A DNA stretch of 64,000 bases from Paenibacillus glycinis (GTDB lineage Bacteria > Bacillota > Bacilli > Paenibacillales > Paenibacillaceae): the NCBI RefSeq assembly GCF_009909185.1, contig NZ_JAAAMV010000002.1:62001-126000 (forward strand), given 5' to 3'. Position 1 is the first letter of the stretch. Every line of letters begins with the position of its first letter. Shown here piece after piece: positions 7,674-15,338 of this stretch. The translations under genes were made by a program, and so were the position numbers. The notes under the pieces are model-generated. The model was given only the letters and a program-made list of their open reading frames with translations, was not told the origin of the DNA and searched no databases.

Positions 7674-8387
7674 CTAGTCGTCGGCAAACAGTTCTTTCAG
7701 CACCTTGTCCTTGTTCTCGAGAAACCTTCGCGTCAAGACGTAATGGAGCGTGTCCTCGTAACGGATCTCGCCGACGGGCAACGAATCGAAATCGAATATT
7801 TGCGCGTCCGGATAGCCGAGCAGGATCGGGGAATGCGTGGCGACGATGAATTGGGCCTCCCCTTCCAGATCATGCATGATCCGCAGCAGGGCCAACTGTC
7901 TCGCCGGCGACAGCGCGGCTTCGGGCTCGTCCAACAGGTAGATCGCCTTCCCGCCGAACCGGTTGGCGAACAGCGACAGGAACGCTTCGCCGTGCGACTG
8001 CTGATGCAGCGAACGGCCGCCGTAATACGGCAGCGAGTCCGGCATCGTATCGATGTGGCTCGCGAACTGATAGAACGTCTCGGCCCGCAGGAAGAAGCCG
8101 TTCGTGATCTTCGGCAGCCACGACAAGCGAAGATGGCCGCCAAGCGCGGATGCGGACGCCTCCACCTCGTACGCGTTGCTGCGTCCGCCGCCTGCCGTAT
8201 TGAAGCCGCATTGATACGCGATCGCCTCCAGCAGCGTGGATTTGCCGGACCCGTTCTCTCCGACGAAGAACGCGACATTCGACGTGAAAATTAATGACGT
8301 TAACGAACGAATCGCCGGTATCGAGAACGGGTATTCGCGCGGATCCATTTCATCGACGCTTGCGAGCGAGATGCTTTTCAAATACAT
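7674..8387 (-). CDS. AAA/ABC-type ATPase of the COG3910 kind
   Basis: 237 residues, a single ATPase domain: Walker A FVGENGSGKSTLLEAIAYQ (near residues 40-58), an ABC-like signature LHQQSHGEAF, Walker B IYLLDEPEAALSPARQ, and the H-loop VATHSP. It has no membrane segments and no partner permease. The short form with ASALGGHLRLSW and GYPDAQIFDFD matches the family of small predicted ATPases related to RecF/SMC-type ABC proteins. Its biological role is unknown. It lies 100 bp downstream of ecsB on the same strand and may be in the same transcription unit. Confidence 0.8.
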   Translation of the reverse strand: MYLKSISLASVDEMDPREYPFSIPAIRSLTSLIFTSNVAFFVGENGSGKSTLLEAIAYQCGFNTAGGGRSNAYEVEASASALGGHLRLSWLPKITNGFFLRAETFYQFASHIDTMPDSLPYYGGRSLHQQSHGEAFLSLFANRFGGKAIYLLDEPEAALSPARQLALLRIMHDLEGEAQFIVATHSPILLGYPDAQIFDFDSLPVGEIRYEDTLHYVLTRRFLENKDKVLKELFADD

Positions 8388-8488
8388 GGGCTACAGCTCC
8401 ATATTCGAAGATAGATGGACGGCTTCAAGTCAATTACCCGCATCATGCCAGTGTTAAAAAACAAGCCCTTGCACGTCGGCGACGCCGA

Positions 8489-9754
8489 TCAAGCCTCCTC
8501 GGCTTTGCGGTCCGACAGCAGCATCGTCGACGTGACGATGCTGTTGATGACGATCCAGATCAGGACGCCCGGGACGATCGCCAGCAGCCCCCATGCGCCG
8601 TACGCCTTCAAGCCGCAGATCATGCCGAACAATCCGGCGGACGGCACGACGAGCCAGAACCGTACCCGTCCGGCAGACTTGCGCTTGACGGCATCCGGCC
8701 AGCGAAACTGCGCGAAATACGGCTCCGCCATCATCCCCCGCCAATGGGACGTGATCCAGGTCGAGAACAGCAGCATCAGCGCGATCGCGACATAGGGTTG
8801 GATGACGGCCGGCGTCAGAATCAACCCAACGGCAGAGAGCAGATTGAACGCAAGCCAGGTGCGGACCAGCGGAAACCGTCTGACATAGGCTTTGATGATC
8901 ATTTCGCCGAGCAGGGTCTCGCCGTCGAAGCGCTTGAAGATGCGCTTGGAATTGCGAAGCAGCAGCGGACGGCGAAGCCGGATGCGAGGCTTGCGTTCCA
9001 TGACGTTGCGCAGCAGAAACTGCGTGCTCGCCAGCCGGGCCAGCTGTTCCTGCTGCGTGTCCGATTCGAACGCATCCCTGGCGCGAAGCTTGACCCGCAG
9101 CAAGAGCGCGAACGCTGCCGCTCCGATCAGGATGGGCGGCAGCAGGCGCGCGGGCGAGCTGCCCCAATAGATCATCGGGATCAGGTAGGTGATCGCGAGA
9201 AGCAGCAGGACGGCCGTTTTGACGAGCCATTTGCGGAAACCCGAGAAACGGGCTTCGAGCAGGTTCCGCCACACGGCGCCGATGCACGCCCACGCCCAGG
9301 TGTAGACGATCATCGTGACGAGCGTCGCGGCCGAGAAATGATGGACCGCCACGAAGAAGGGCAGCAGCACCGCGTAGACGAGGGCGGTCAGGAACAGCAG
9401 CACGGCGGCGGTATACGCCGCGCCCCGCAGCATCATTCCCCTGCCCCATGTTCGCCTCTGCAGCAGGAACAGCACGTCCGCTTCTTCCGCGAACGTTCGC
9501 AGCCGGCCGACGAAGACGACGACGAGCGGCAGCCGTTCTCCGGTCCACATGGGCAATTGCCGCAGCCAATCCGGCGGATGATGCCAGATGTCCAAGTACG
9601 TGCCGCCGCCGATCCAGAGCAGCGGCAGGATGAAGTACACCCACACCGTCCAGTCCAGCGCCGTGCGCCACGCTCTCCATTGTTCCGCCCAGAAGCGCTT
9701 CAGCCGGCGGCGGAAGAGCGTTCCGACGCGCCAATTAACGGCGAGATCCCGCAT
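8489..9754 (-). CDS. ecsB: ABC transporter permease EcsB
   Basis: 421 residues with about ten hydrophobic segments, preceded 12 bp upstream by the ATPase gene. The N-terminus (VGTLFRRRLKRFWAEQWRAW) and overall layout fit EcsB, the membrane partner of EcsA. In Bacillus the Ecs complex affects protein secretion, competence and intramembrane proteolysis by RasP. Start ATG at 9754 with AAGGGGG just upstream. Confidence 0.85.
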   Translation of the reverse strand: MRDLAVNWRVGTLFRRRLKRFWAEQWRAWRTALDWTVWVYFILPLLWIGGGTYLDIWHHPPDWLRQLPMWTGERLPLVVVFVGRLRTFAEEADVLFLLQRRTWGRGMMLRGAAYTAAVLLFLTALVYAVLLPFFVAVHHFSAATLVTMIVYTWAWACIGAVWRNLLEARFSGFRKWLVKTAVLLLLAITYLIPMIYWGSSPARLLPPILIGAAAFALLLRVKLRARDAFESDTQQEQLARLASTQFLLRNVMERKPRIRLRRPLLLRNSKRIFKRFDGETLLGEMIIKAYVRRFPLVRTWLAFNLLSAVGLILTPAVIQPYVAIALMLLFSTWITSHWRGMMAEPYFAQFRWPDAVKRKSAGRVRFWLVVPSAGLFGMICGLKAYGAWGLLAIVPGVLIWIVINSIVTSTMLLSDRKAEEA

Positions 9755-9766
9755 CGCATTTCCCCC

Positions 9767-10468
9767 TTATGTCAGCGCGTAGAAGCAGTCGGTCAGCGGC
9801 GCGTCTTCCGCGCAGCCTGCCTGCTCACGGATTTCTCCGAGCGTGCCCTTCGCGACGACGGAGCCGTCGTTGATGAGTATGATGCGATTGCAGATACGTT
9901 CTGCGGTGTCGAGCACATGCGTGCACATCAGAACGCCCGCGCCCCTGCGGCGTTCGTCCTCCAGCAGCTCCAGGAAATCCCGCGTTGCCCGCGGATCGAG
10001 CCCGACGAACGGCTCGTCCACGACGTAGACGTCCGGCTTCAGCAGGAAGCCGATGATGAGCATCATTTTCTGTTGCATGCCCTTGGAGAAGCCCGTAGGG
10101 AGCTTATGCCGCTCGCCGGTCAACCGGAACCGCTCCAGCATCGTCTCCGCGCGCTGCAGAAACGTCGCTTCATCCAGCTCGTATGCTGAAGCCGCCAGCT
10201 GCAGATGCTCCCACAGCGTCATGTATTCGTAGAGCACCGGCTGTTCCGGCACATAGGCGTATCGCCCCTCCTCGCCGCCGAAGTTCACGCTTCCGTCCAC
10301 GTAGCGGATCAGTCCGAGCAGGGACTTGATCGTCGTGCTCTTGCCGGCGCCGTTCGGGCCGATCAAGCCGACCAGCTCGCCGGCTTCGATCGAGAACGCG
10401 ATATTCCGGATGATCTCGGCATCCGCGGCGTATCCGGCTTTCCGGATATCTACCTCTAGCACAGCCAT
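9767..10468 (-). CDS. ecsA: ABC transporter ATP-binding protein EcsA
   Basis: 233 residues from the ATG at 10468, chosen because GGAGG lies seven bases upstream. Walker A is LIGPNGAGKSTTIKS, the signature is LPTGFSKGMQQKMM, and Walker B is DVYVVDEPFVGLDP; an H-loop CTHVL follows. FSKGMQQK in place of the usual LSGGQ is characteristic of EcsA. Works with EcsB directly downstream. Confidence 0.9.
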   Translation of the reverse strand: MAVLEVDIRKAGYAADAEIIRNIAFSIEAGELVGLIGPNGAGKSTTIKSLLGLIRYVDGSVNFGGEEGRYAYVPEQPVLYEYMTLWEHLQLAASAYELDEATFLQRAETMLERFRLTGERHKLPTGFSKGMQQKMMLIIGFLLKPDVYVVDEPFVGLDPRATRDFLELLEDERRRGAGVLMCTHVLDTAERICNRIILINDGSVVAKGTLGEIREQAGCAEDAPLTDCFYALT

Positions 10469-10666
10469 AATTCGTCCTCCATGCGGCAACCGCCGTCTTG
10501 TTAGTCTTGCTTAGGGTCTCGCTGGCATTTTCCCTCCATCATATCACCTTACGGGAGGCGTTACGAGGGCACGGCCCTGTGAAACCTCTTCGTGATGATT
10601 TTCGATTCCCAAACTTGTAATTAACGTACAAAGACATCAAGCGATTAGATATTATTTAAAATTACA

Positions 10667-10696
10667 TTGTTCGACAAAAGGGTTCGGCTTTATACT
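10667..10696 (+). promoter_or_regulatory. Promoter of the NHLP/prenyl operon with a Spo0A-box-like octamer
   Basis: TTGTTC (10667-10672) and TATACT (10691-10696) are separated by 18 bp, a sigma-A-like pair. TTCGACAA at 10670-10677 is the reverse complement of TTGTCGAA, the Spo0A box core, and overlaps the -35, as it does at Spo0A-activated promoters such as spoIIG. No binding is demonstrated. The same octamer also occurs inside several coding regions of this window, so chance cannot be excluded. Confidence 0.5.
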
Positions 10697-10735
10697 AGAA
10701 TAGACAATGACATCATTTGGAAGGGAGCTAAAAAA

Positions 10736-11524
10736 CTGAACGCTGCTGAATCAACCCTACTATTCGACAACATGCTGACACTGACAACAAAGCTATTCTT
10801 TCAACAAGAGGATTCACTTCTGCATCGTGAATATTTGAGCCACGCTTCCAATTTATTGGATATTGGGTGCGGAAACGGGGCTTATCTGGAAGAAATAAAA
10901 CAACATTATCCACACTTGCATTGTATCGGATTAGAGAAAGATGGACGTATATTCCGTTATGCGGAGCAACGCTCGAAACCCGGTCTGGAGTTCGTTCATG
11001 CCGATTATCGCGAAATGGCGGCTCCGGCGGCTCCGTTTGATGTCGTGATTGCACGCTTAATCGTTACGCATTTAACCGATCTCGAGCAATTTTTCGCTTG
11101 GCTCGGTTCCATTACTCATGAGACGTCGACGATTATTATAATCGACTTGGACGATGCTGCTACAGGTCCCGCGCCTCCCGCATGCCTTCCTCTTTTCGAG
11201 TCGTTGTTCCGAGCTTCGCGAAAAACGCTATTAGATCGCTATCCCGTTCCGCTCGCCAAGCGGATAAACGACGCGATCGTGAAGGTAAGCAATATTCGGA
11301 TAGAACTGAAGTCCTACCGTCGGAATGTCGAAGACCTGGAATCAAAAACGGATATGCACAGGTATATGGAAACCGTTACGAAAATCATGCAAACGGGATT
11401 TCTTTCAGTCGAACGCAAACTGGAGTTGGATCGTTGGCTGCTTGATGATGCCAGTTCATACCAAGCTGGGATGTTCGCACTAATCATCCAACGTGCTCAA
11501 TTACATTTATCGAGAGGAACATAG
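10736..11524 (+). CDS. Class I SAM-dependent methyltransferase
   Basis: About 262 residues. Motif I is unambiguous (NLLDIGCGNGAYLEEIK), followed by an acidic ribose-binding residue (LHCIGLEKDGRIF), motif II (FVHADYREM) and motif III (FDVVIARLIVTHL). The start is inferred: AAGGGAG at 10721-10727 is eight bases before a CTG at 10736, while the frame upstream overlaps the promoter. The next ATG, at 10772, has no ribosome binding site. It stops five bases before the ComQ-like gene, so the two are co-transcribed. Base composition is clearly more AT-rich than its neighbours to the left. The substrate is unknown; the NHLP peptides or a prenyl group are candidates from context only. Confidence 0.8.
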   Translation: MNAAESTLLFDNMLTLTTKLFFQQEDSLLHREYLSHASNLLDIGCGNGAYLEEIKQHYPHLHCIGLEKDGRIFRYAEQRSKPGLEFVHADYREMAAPAAPFDVVIARLIVTHLTDLEQFFAWLGSITHETSTIIIIDLDDAATGPAPPACLPLFESLFRASRKTLLDRYPVPLAKRINDAIVKVSNIRIELKSYRRNVEDLESKTDMHRYMETVTKIMQTGFLSVERKLELDRWLLDDASSYQAGMFALIIQRAQLHLSRGT

Positions 11525-11528
11525 GCCT

Positions 11529-12470
11529 ATGTTATGGAGAACGGACTACGTACAAGAACTCATTTATGTGTTCGGAGAAGCAGAACGGCTTATACAAAAC
11601 TACCCGGCCCCGTTGAACGTCAAAGGTTTGGACTATTTGCAAGCCTTTAATCCGCTCAATCCCGCAAGTACCAAGAATCATATTTGCTATCTGCTTCCAT
11701 TCTGGATGAAACCAGTGACGAACTTAGAACCTCAACAATACCGTGACCTGTCGCTTGCGAATGTGTTCGTGATGCTCTACTTCTTTATTCAAGACGATTT
11801 GATGGATACAGCTCCATCCGACTGGAAAGAACAACTTGCATTGGGCAATCTGTTTCATCTAACCATGCTGGATCTCTACCGTTCTTTGTTTGAAAGTAAG
11901 TCTCCATTTTGGAATCACTATCGAACCTATGTCATCAATTGGTCTTTGGCGGTTGCGTATGAGAGTCCATTAAGCAGTATTTCTACGGCAAAACTGGCTC
12001 AGAAAGCGGCTCCCGTTAAACTGGCAAGCACAGGCGCGCTTTTCCTGGCTGGTAAAGAGGATCTTGAACCTAATGTTTCCGAAGCGGTCGATCTGGTACT
12101 GGCGACACTGCAATTTTCTGATGATTGGGTCGACTGGGAAGAAGATTTCGATTTACATAACGCTAACAGCTTAGTTAGCATGATTGATTCCGAAAGGGCG
12201 GATGCATTAGCGCCGCTCACAAAAACAGACATCAAGAATGCCATACACATTAATGGCGCTCTCACGAGATTCTCGCGGTTGGCAGCAACAAATGTCGAAT
12301 CTTTGGCATCGCTTTCGCTGACGCTCCCTCACCTTGCGGCTTTTCAAGATAATTTGGCCAGTAATCTCGCAAAATCGGCAGACCAATTGGAGGAGACGAA
12401 GAAGCTACTATTAGATGGCGGGTTTACGCATTGGTTGTCGAAAAATGTTGCTAGTCAACCCAGCAATTAA
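11529..12470 (+). CDS. Isoprenyl-diphosphate-synthase-fold protein, ComQ-like (class 1 isoprenoid enzyme)
   Basis: 313 residues, largely helical, close to the length of ComQ (about 300). Two Asp-rich motifs are visible: DDLMD (residues 89-93, in LYFFIQDDLMDTAP) and DDWVD (residues 198-202, in LATLQFSDDWVDWEEDF). These correspond to the first and second Asp motifs that bind Mg-diphosphate in trans-isoprenyl diphosphate synthases; the second sits in the usual Q-x2-DD-x2-D setting. The KAAPVKLAS segment resembles the conserved Lys region between them. ComQ, a family member, prenylates a Trp of the ComX pheromone. The nearby precursors both end in Trp, which suggests a comparable role. Enzyme activity and substrate chain length are inference. 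Confidence 0.7.
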   Translation: MLWRTDYVQELIYVFGEAERLIQNYPAPLNVKGLDYLQAFNPLNPASTKNHICYLLPFWMKPVTNLEPQQYRDLSLANVFVMLYFFIQDDLMDTAPSDWKEQLALGNLFHLTMLDLYRSLFESKSPFWNHYRTYVINWSLAVAYESPLSSISTAKLAQKAAPVKLASTGALFLAGKEDLEPNVSEAVDLVLATLQFSDDWVDWEEDFDLHNANSLVSMIDSERADALAPLTKTDIKNAIHINGALTRFSRLAATNVESLASLSLTLPHLAAFQDNLASNLAKSADQLEETKKLLLDGGFTHWLSKNVASQPSN

Positions 12471-12518
12471 CATGGTAAAATGTTACTGTAATAATAATCC
12501 AATAAAGGTGGTAAAGAA

Positions 12519-12761
12519 ATGACAACATCGACAAATGCAATTAAAGAACAAATCATTGAAAAAGCATGGAACGATACTGCTTTTAAAGCAGCTTTGGTCG
12601 CTGACCCTAAAGCTGCTTTACAAGAAGCCTTCAACATCGAACTTCCTGAAGGCGTGCAGCTCTCGGTAGTTGAAGAAACCGCAGAAAGACTTGTTCTTTT
12701 CATACCTCCTAACCCAGTAGAAATGGCAAAAAAGTCGGACGTTATTACATACACCTGGTAA
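12519..12761 (+). CDS. NHLP-leader precursor peptide 1, C-terminal Thr-Trp
   Basis: 80 residues. The N-terminal ~60 residues match the nitrile-hydratase-alpha-like leader (NHLP) of ribosomally made natural products: IIEKAWNDTAFKAALVADP, then KAALQEAFNIELPEGVQLSV and VEETAERLVLFIPP. The remaining tail, NPVEMAKKSDVITYTW, would be the core and ends in Trp. AAAGGTGG precedes the ATG by seven bases. It lies 48 bp after the ComQ-like gene and is followed by its own terminator. Unlike thiazole-type NHLP precursors the core has no Cys and is not Ser-rich, so azole formation is unlikely. Confidence 0.85.
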   Translation: MTTSTNAIKEQIIEKAWNDTAFKAALVADPKAALQEAFNIELPEGVQLSVVEETAERLVLFIPPNPVEMAKKSDVITYTW

Positions 12762-12782
12762 GAAAAACGTCATAGAAAAATC

Positions 12783-12815
12783 AAAGGGATCGCCAGATTT
12801 GGCGGTCTCTTTTTT
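12783..12815 (+). terminator. Terminator after precursor 1
   Basis: A 13-bp stem (AAAGGGATCGCCA with TGGCGGTCTCTTT, two G-T pairs) with a four-base loop and a run of T. It separates precursor 1 from precursor 2. Confidence 0.85.
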
Positions 12816-12887
12816 GTTATCATAAATTGTCGTAAACATTCGATAAATGATGGATTTCGCATTATTTTAATGGTACAATTTACCCGG

Positions 12888-12893
12888 TACAAT
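12888..12893 (+). promoter_or_regulatory. Putative -10 element ahead of precursor 2
   Basis: GGTACAAT occurs twice, with TACAAT at 12874-12879 and 12888-12893. Because a terminator closes the upstream operon, precursor 2 needs its own promoter and either copy could be its -10. No convincing -35 was identified. Confidence 0.3.
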
Positions 12894-12919
12894 ATTCCTA
12901 ATAACGAGGTGTGAAAAAC

Positions 12920-13156
12920 ATGTCAAAGCAAGAACTTTCAAAACAAATTATTGAGAAAGCGTGGTCTGACGAGGCTTTCAAAGCGAAGTTGTTGGCTGAT
13001 CCGAAAGAAGCATTGAAAGAAGCTTTCAATCTCACGATTCCAACGGACGTAGAACTCATTGTCGTTGAAGAAACATCTACCAAACTAGCGTTGGTTATTC
13101 CTCAACATCCTTCCGATGATGCAAAGACAGTCGAACCAGTTGGCGATACTTGGTAA
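12920..13156 (+). CDS. NHLP-leader precursor peptide 2, C-terminal Thr-Trp
   Basis: 78 residues from the ATG at 12920, which is preceded by GAGGTG at eight bases; an in-frame GTG at 12911 is less well placed. The leader is a clear paralogue of precursor 1 (QIIEKAWSDEAFKAKLLADP, KEALKEAFNLTIPTDVELIV, VEETSTKLALVIP). The tail HPSDDAKTVEPVGDTW differs in nearly every position from that of precursor 1 except the final Thr-Trp and an Asp-Ala-Lys/Met-Ala-Lys segment. A conserved leader with a diverged core is the pattern expected of RiPP precursors. The conserved terminal Trp is the obvious candidate modification site. Confidence 0.85.
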   Translation: MSKQELSKQIIEKAWSDEAFKAKLLADPKEALKEAFNLTIPTDVELIVVEETSTKLALVIPQHPSDDAKTVEPVGDTW

Positions 13157-13162
13157 GATACA

Positions 13163-13213
13163 TAATCAAACAAACGCGAAGGTCATACTGAGACCTTCGC
13201 GTTTGTTTGATTA
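13163..13213. terminator. Perfect 22-bp bidirectional terminator shared by precursor 2 and the kinase
   Basis: TAATCAAACAAACGCGAAGG plus TC (13163-13184) pairs without mismatch with 13192-13213 around a seven-base loop. The right arm and loop encode the last ten codons and stop of the convergent kinase gene, so one hairpin serves both transcripts. Confidence 0.9.
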
Positions 13214-15108
13214 ACAAATCTTGAAGCCGGGAATCGAATCATTGCTTCTGTTCCAATTCCTTTCTGGCTCTTAAATTCTAAAGTTCCTTGCATGACTTCT
13301 ATTATCCGGAACGTCACCATAAGCCCCAGCCCCGTTCCCTTCGTCTTATTAGAAAAATAAGGTTCTCCCAATCGTTCAAGTATTCTTTCATCCATCCCAC
13401 TACCGCTATCAGCTATATGAATGACCACTTGTTCTCTTTCCTCGTAAGCCCAAATTCGTACGACTCCAGAGCCTTCCAAAGCTTCTATGCTATTTTTGAT
13501 GATATTAATGATCGCCTGCTTAAGTTTAGAGGAATTACCCATTATTTTAAGCGACCGCGGTACGCTAATTTCAAGTCGACCGCCTTGAAGATTAGCAAGC
13601 GGAACGATAATTCCTTCAACATGCTTAAACTCATCTGCTAAATTCAGTTCATTAACGTGCTCCATCTGAGGCTTCGCAAAGGTAAGAAAATCGGTAATTA
13701 TCGTAGATGCTCGATCTAACTCGTTAATTGCTAGTTGATAATAATTCTCGGAACCCTCCTTTACTTCATGACGTTCATCAAGCAATTGAAGCAAGCCCCT
13801 GGTAACTTGAAGAGGGTTTCGAACCTCATGCGCTACCGATGCTGCTAATTGACTGATGATTTCCATTTTCTCGGATCTTTGGAGCTCCGAATTATAGATT
13901 TCCAAATCTCTCGAATAGCTAATGATAAGTTTGTGCTGATATGCAAACCTTCGTCCCAACAAAACGATGAGCGAAAGTACGAAAGCAGTTAGACCCCATT
14001 TCCACCATGACAACGTATACGTCTGGGATGACGCATAGAATAAAATGAGTTCCGAGACACAAGTGGAAGCAAAAACTGCCAACCCGATCGACAGGATAAT
14101 GGAATCGATATTGCGCTGCCAAAGTTTGCGTATAAGGATCATGAGCATCAAGATAAATTGAAGCATCATGATTGTCCCGGAGATATTAACGGATAAGAAC
14201 CGATAAGCGGTATGGAATTGATTATCTGTAGCCCTGTTAATGACAAGCGCTAAAATGCACAATAGTGAATAAGCAATTCGAAAGCGACGGAAGTAAGTTA
14301 CGATGTTACGATAGCCGCCCCCAAACAAAAGCTCGAAGAAAATAATTAACGATGGCAAGAAGAGGTATAAGGAAATATCGAAGATACTCTGATACAGAAA
14401 ACCATACTGTCCGTAGAATGTATAAAGGAATGGTGAATAACCAATCAAAAGGCCGCCAATCGGCAGAATAATAAAACAAAGGGACAACCATATCTTAAGT
14501 TGATTACGCCCTAAAAACACGGAACAAACAAGCATAACGAATGCTACGAAGATGTAGGCACTTCCTAAAATAATATCGAGCAAATCCATTTTAGCATAGC
14601 TTCTTACCAGTTCTTGATAATCAGCAATGTTTATTTCACCATTTATACCTAAGCGGTCAATTTTACTTTCAAGGTGCAAAAAAAACTCTTTCCCCGAATC
14701 GACTTCCTTTAAAGGAATCAAGACGCGATTTAAATCGAACGAATGTTCCCTTTCGGTGTGAAACACTATTTTGCCACCTAGAAAAACCGTTACATTCTGG
14801 CCATAAACATAAGGCAAGAAAATTCCTTCGTTATCTTTCAACTCAGGAAGTTTTAATCGAATCCATGCGGAATCAATATTATCCGGTTTGGATAGCATGG
14901 GATCTTCTTTATTGAGAAGCTTCCAATTGCCGGCCGAGACAGCTTGGTCCGGTGTTTCAGATCGATCCGACGCCTCTTCCCACCGTAATTGCCAAGAAAT
15001 GCGAGAATTTTCTGCATTGATTGAAGGCGCTCCAAACACAAAATTCGGAAGAGAAGTTAGCATACAAAGCATAGTTATTACTACGAAAGAAATTCTTTTT
15101 AGCTTCAT
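13183..15108 (-). CDS. Membrane sensor histidine kinase, 7TMR-DISM type with sporulation-kinase transmitter
   Basis: About 641 residues from the ATG at 15108 (GAGGTG nine bases upstream). Order: signal peptide (1-26), an extracytoplasmic DISM-like beta domain (about 27-175), seven transmembrane helices (about 176-386), HisKA with H427 in AASVAHEVRNPLQVTRG, and HATPase with N box NIIKNSIEAL, G1 DSGSGM and G2 KGTGLGL. The H-box wording is that of sporulation kinases that phosphorylate Spo0F, unlike ComP, which has a HisKA_3 domain. No response regulator is adjacent, consistent with an orphan phosphorelay kinase. It converges on the NHLP genes and shares their AT-rich composition. A role as sensor of the modified peptide is inference. 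Confidence 0.85.
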   Translation of the reverse strand: MKLKRISFVVITMLCMLTSLPNFVFGAPSINAENSRISWQLRWEEASDRSETPDQAVSAGNWKLLNKEDPMLSKPDNIDSAWIRLKLPELKDNEGIFLPYVYGQNVTVFLGGKIVFHTEREHSFDLNRVLIPLKEVDSGKEFFLHLESKIDRLGINGEINIADYQELVRSYAKMDLLDIILGSAYIFVAFVMLVCSVFLGRNQLKIWLSLCFIILPIGGLLIGYSPFLYTFYGQYGFLYQSIFDISLYLFLPSLIIFFELLFGGGYRNIVTYFRRFRIAYSLLCILALVINRATDNQFHTAYRFLSVNISGTIMMLQFILMLMILIRKLWQRNIDSIILSIGLAVFASTCVSELILFYASSQTYTLSWWKWGLTAFVLSLIVLLGRRFAYQHKLIISYSRDLEIYNSELQRSEKMEIISQLAASVAHEVRNPLQVTRGLLQLLDERHEVKEGSENYYQLAINELDRASTIITDFLTFAKPQMEHVNELNLADEFKHVEGIIVPLANLQGGRLEISVPRSLKIMGNSSKLKQAIINIIKNSIEALEGSGVVRIWAYEEREQVVIHIADSGSGMDERILERLGEPYFSNKTKGTGLGLMVTFRIIEVMQGTLEFKSQKGIGTEAMIRFPASRFVNQTNAKVSV

Positions 15109-15157
15109 ACGAGCCGGCACCTCAGACTTTTTGGATAAAAGCTTATACCTTCCTTGA

Positions 15158-15197
15158 TTCGACAATTTTCACGGTTTGCCTGCTATAAAGTTCGACA
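15158..15197 (-). promoter_or_regulatory. Kinase upstream region with two Spo0A-box-like octamers
   Basis: TTGTCGAA occurs twice on the kinase sense strand (complement of 15157-15164 and 15190-15197 region), 33 bp apart, with TATAGC between them as a possible -10. Spo0A box consensus is TGTCGAA. Together with the same octamer at 10670 this suggests that both arms of the island are tied to Spo0A. Confidence 0.4.
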
Positions 15198-15264
15198 AAC
15201 GCTAAATTTTACATTCCGGCGCGCCCGCGTAGGTCTATTTTACCTCAAACCGGCGATGAATGGC

Positions 15265-15295
15265 ATAAAAAAAGCCGCAATATCGCGGCTTTTGT
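15265..15295 (-). terminator. Terminator of the yebC-like gene
   Basis: GCCGC/GCGGC stem flanked by AAAAAAA on the plus strand (T run on the minus strand), directly downstream of the minus-strand gene that stops at 15339. Confidence 0.85.
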
Positions 15296-15338
15296 CTAAA
15301 CAAGCTTATTGATGGCGAATGCGGGGCAAGCCGAGAAA

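Noticed and set aside
8294..10189. 631-codon plus-strand open frame opposite ecsA-ecsB
   Set aside because: Low-complexity Arg/Asp/Gln-rich translation with no family; the minus-strand EcsA and EcsB motifs explain the region.
12519..13156. Reading the two small genes as nitrile hydratase subunits
   Set aside because: They resemble only the leader-like alpha-subunit segment, lack the Cys metal-binding motif, and have the short precursor length.
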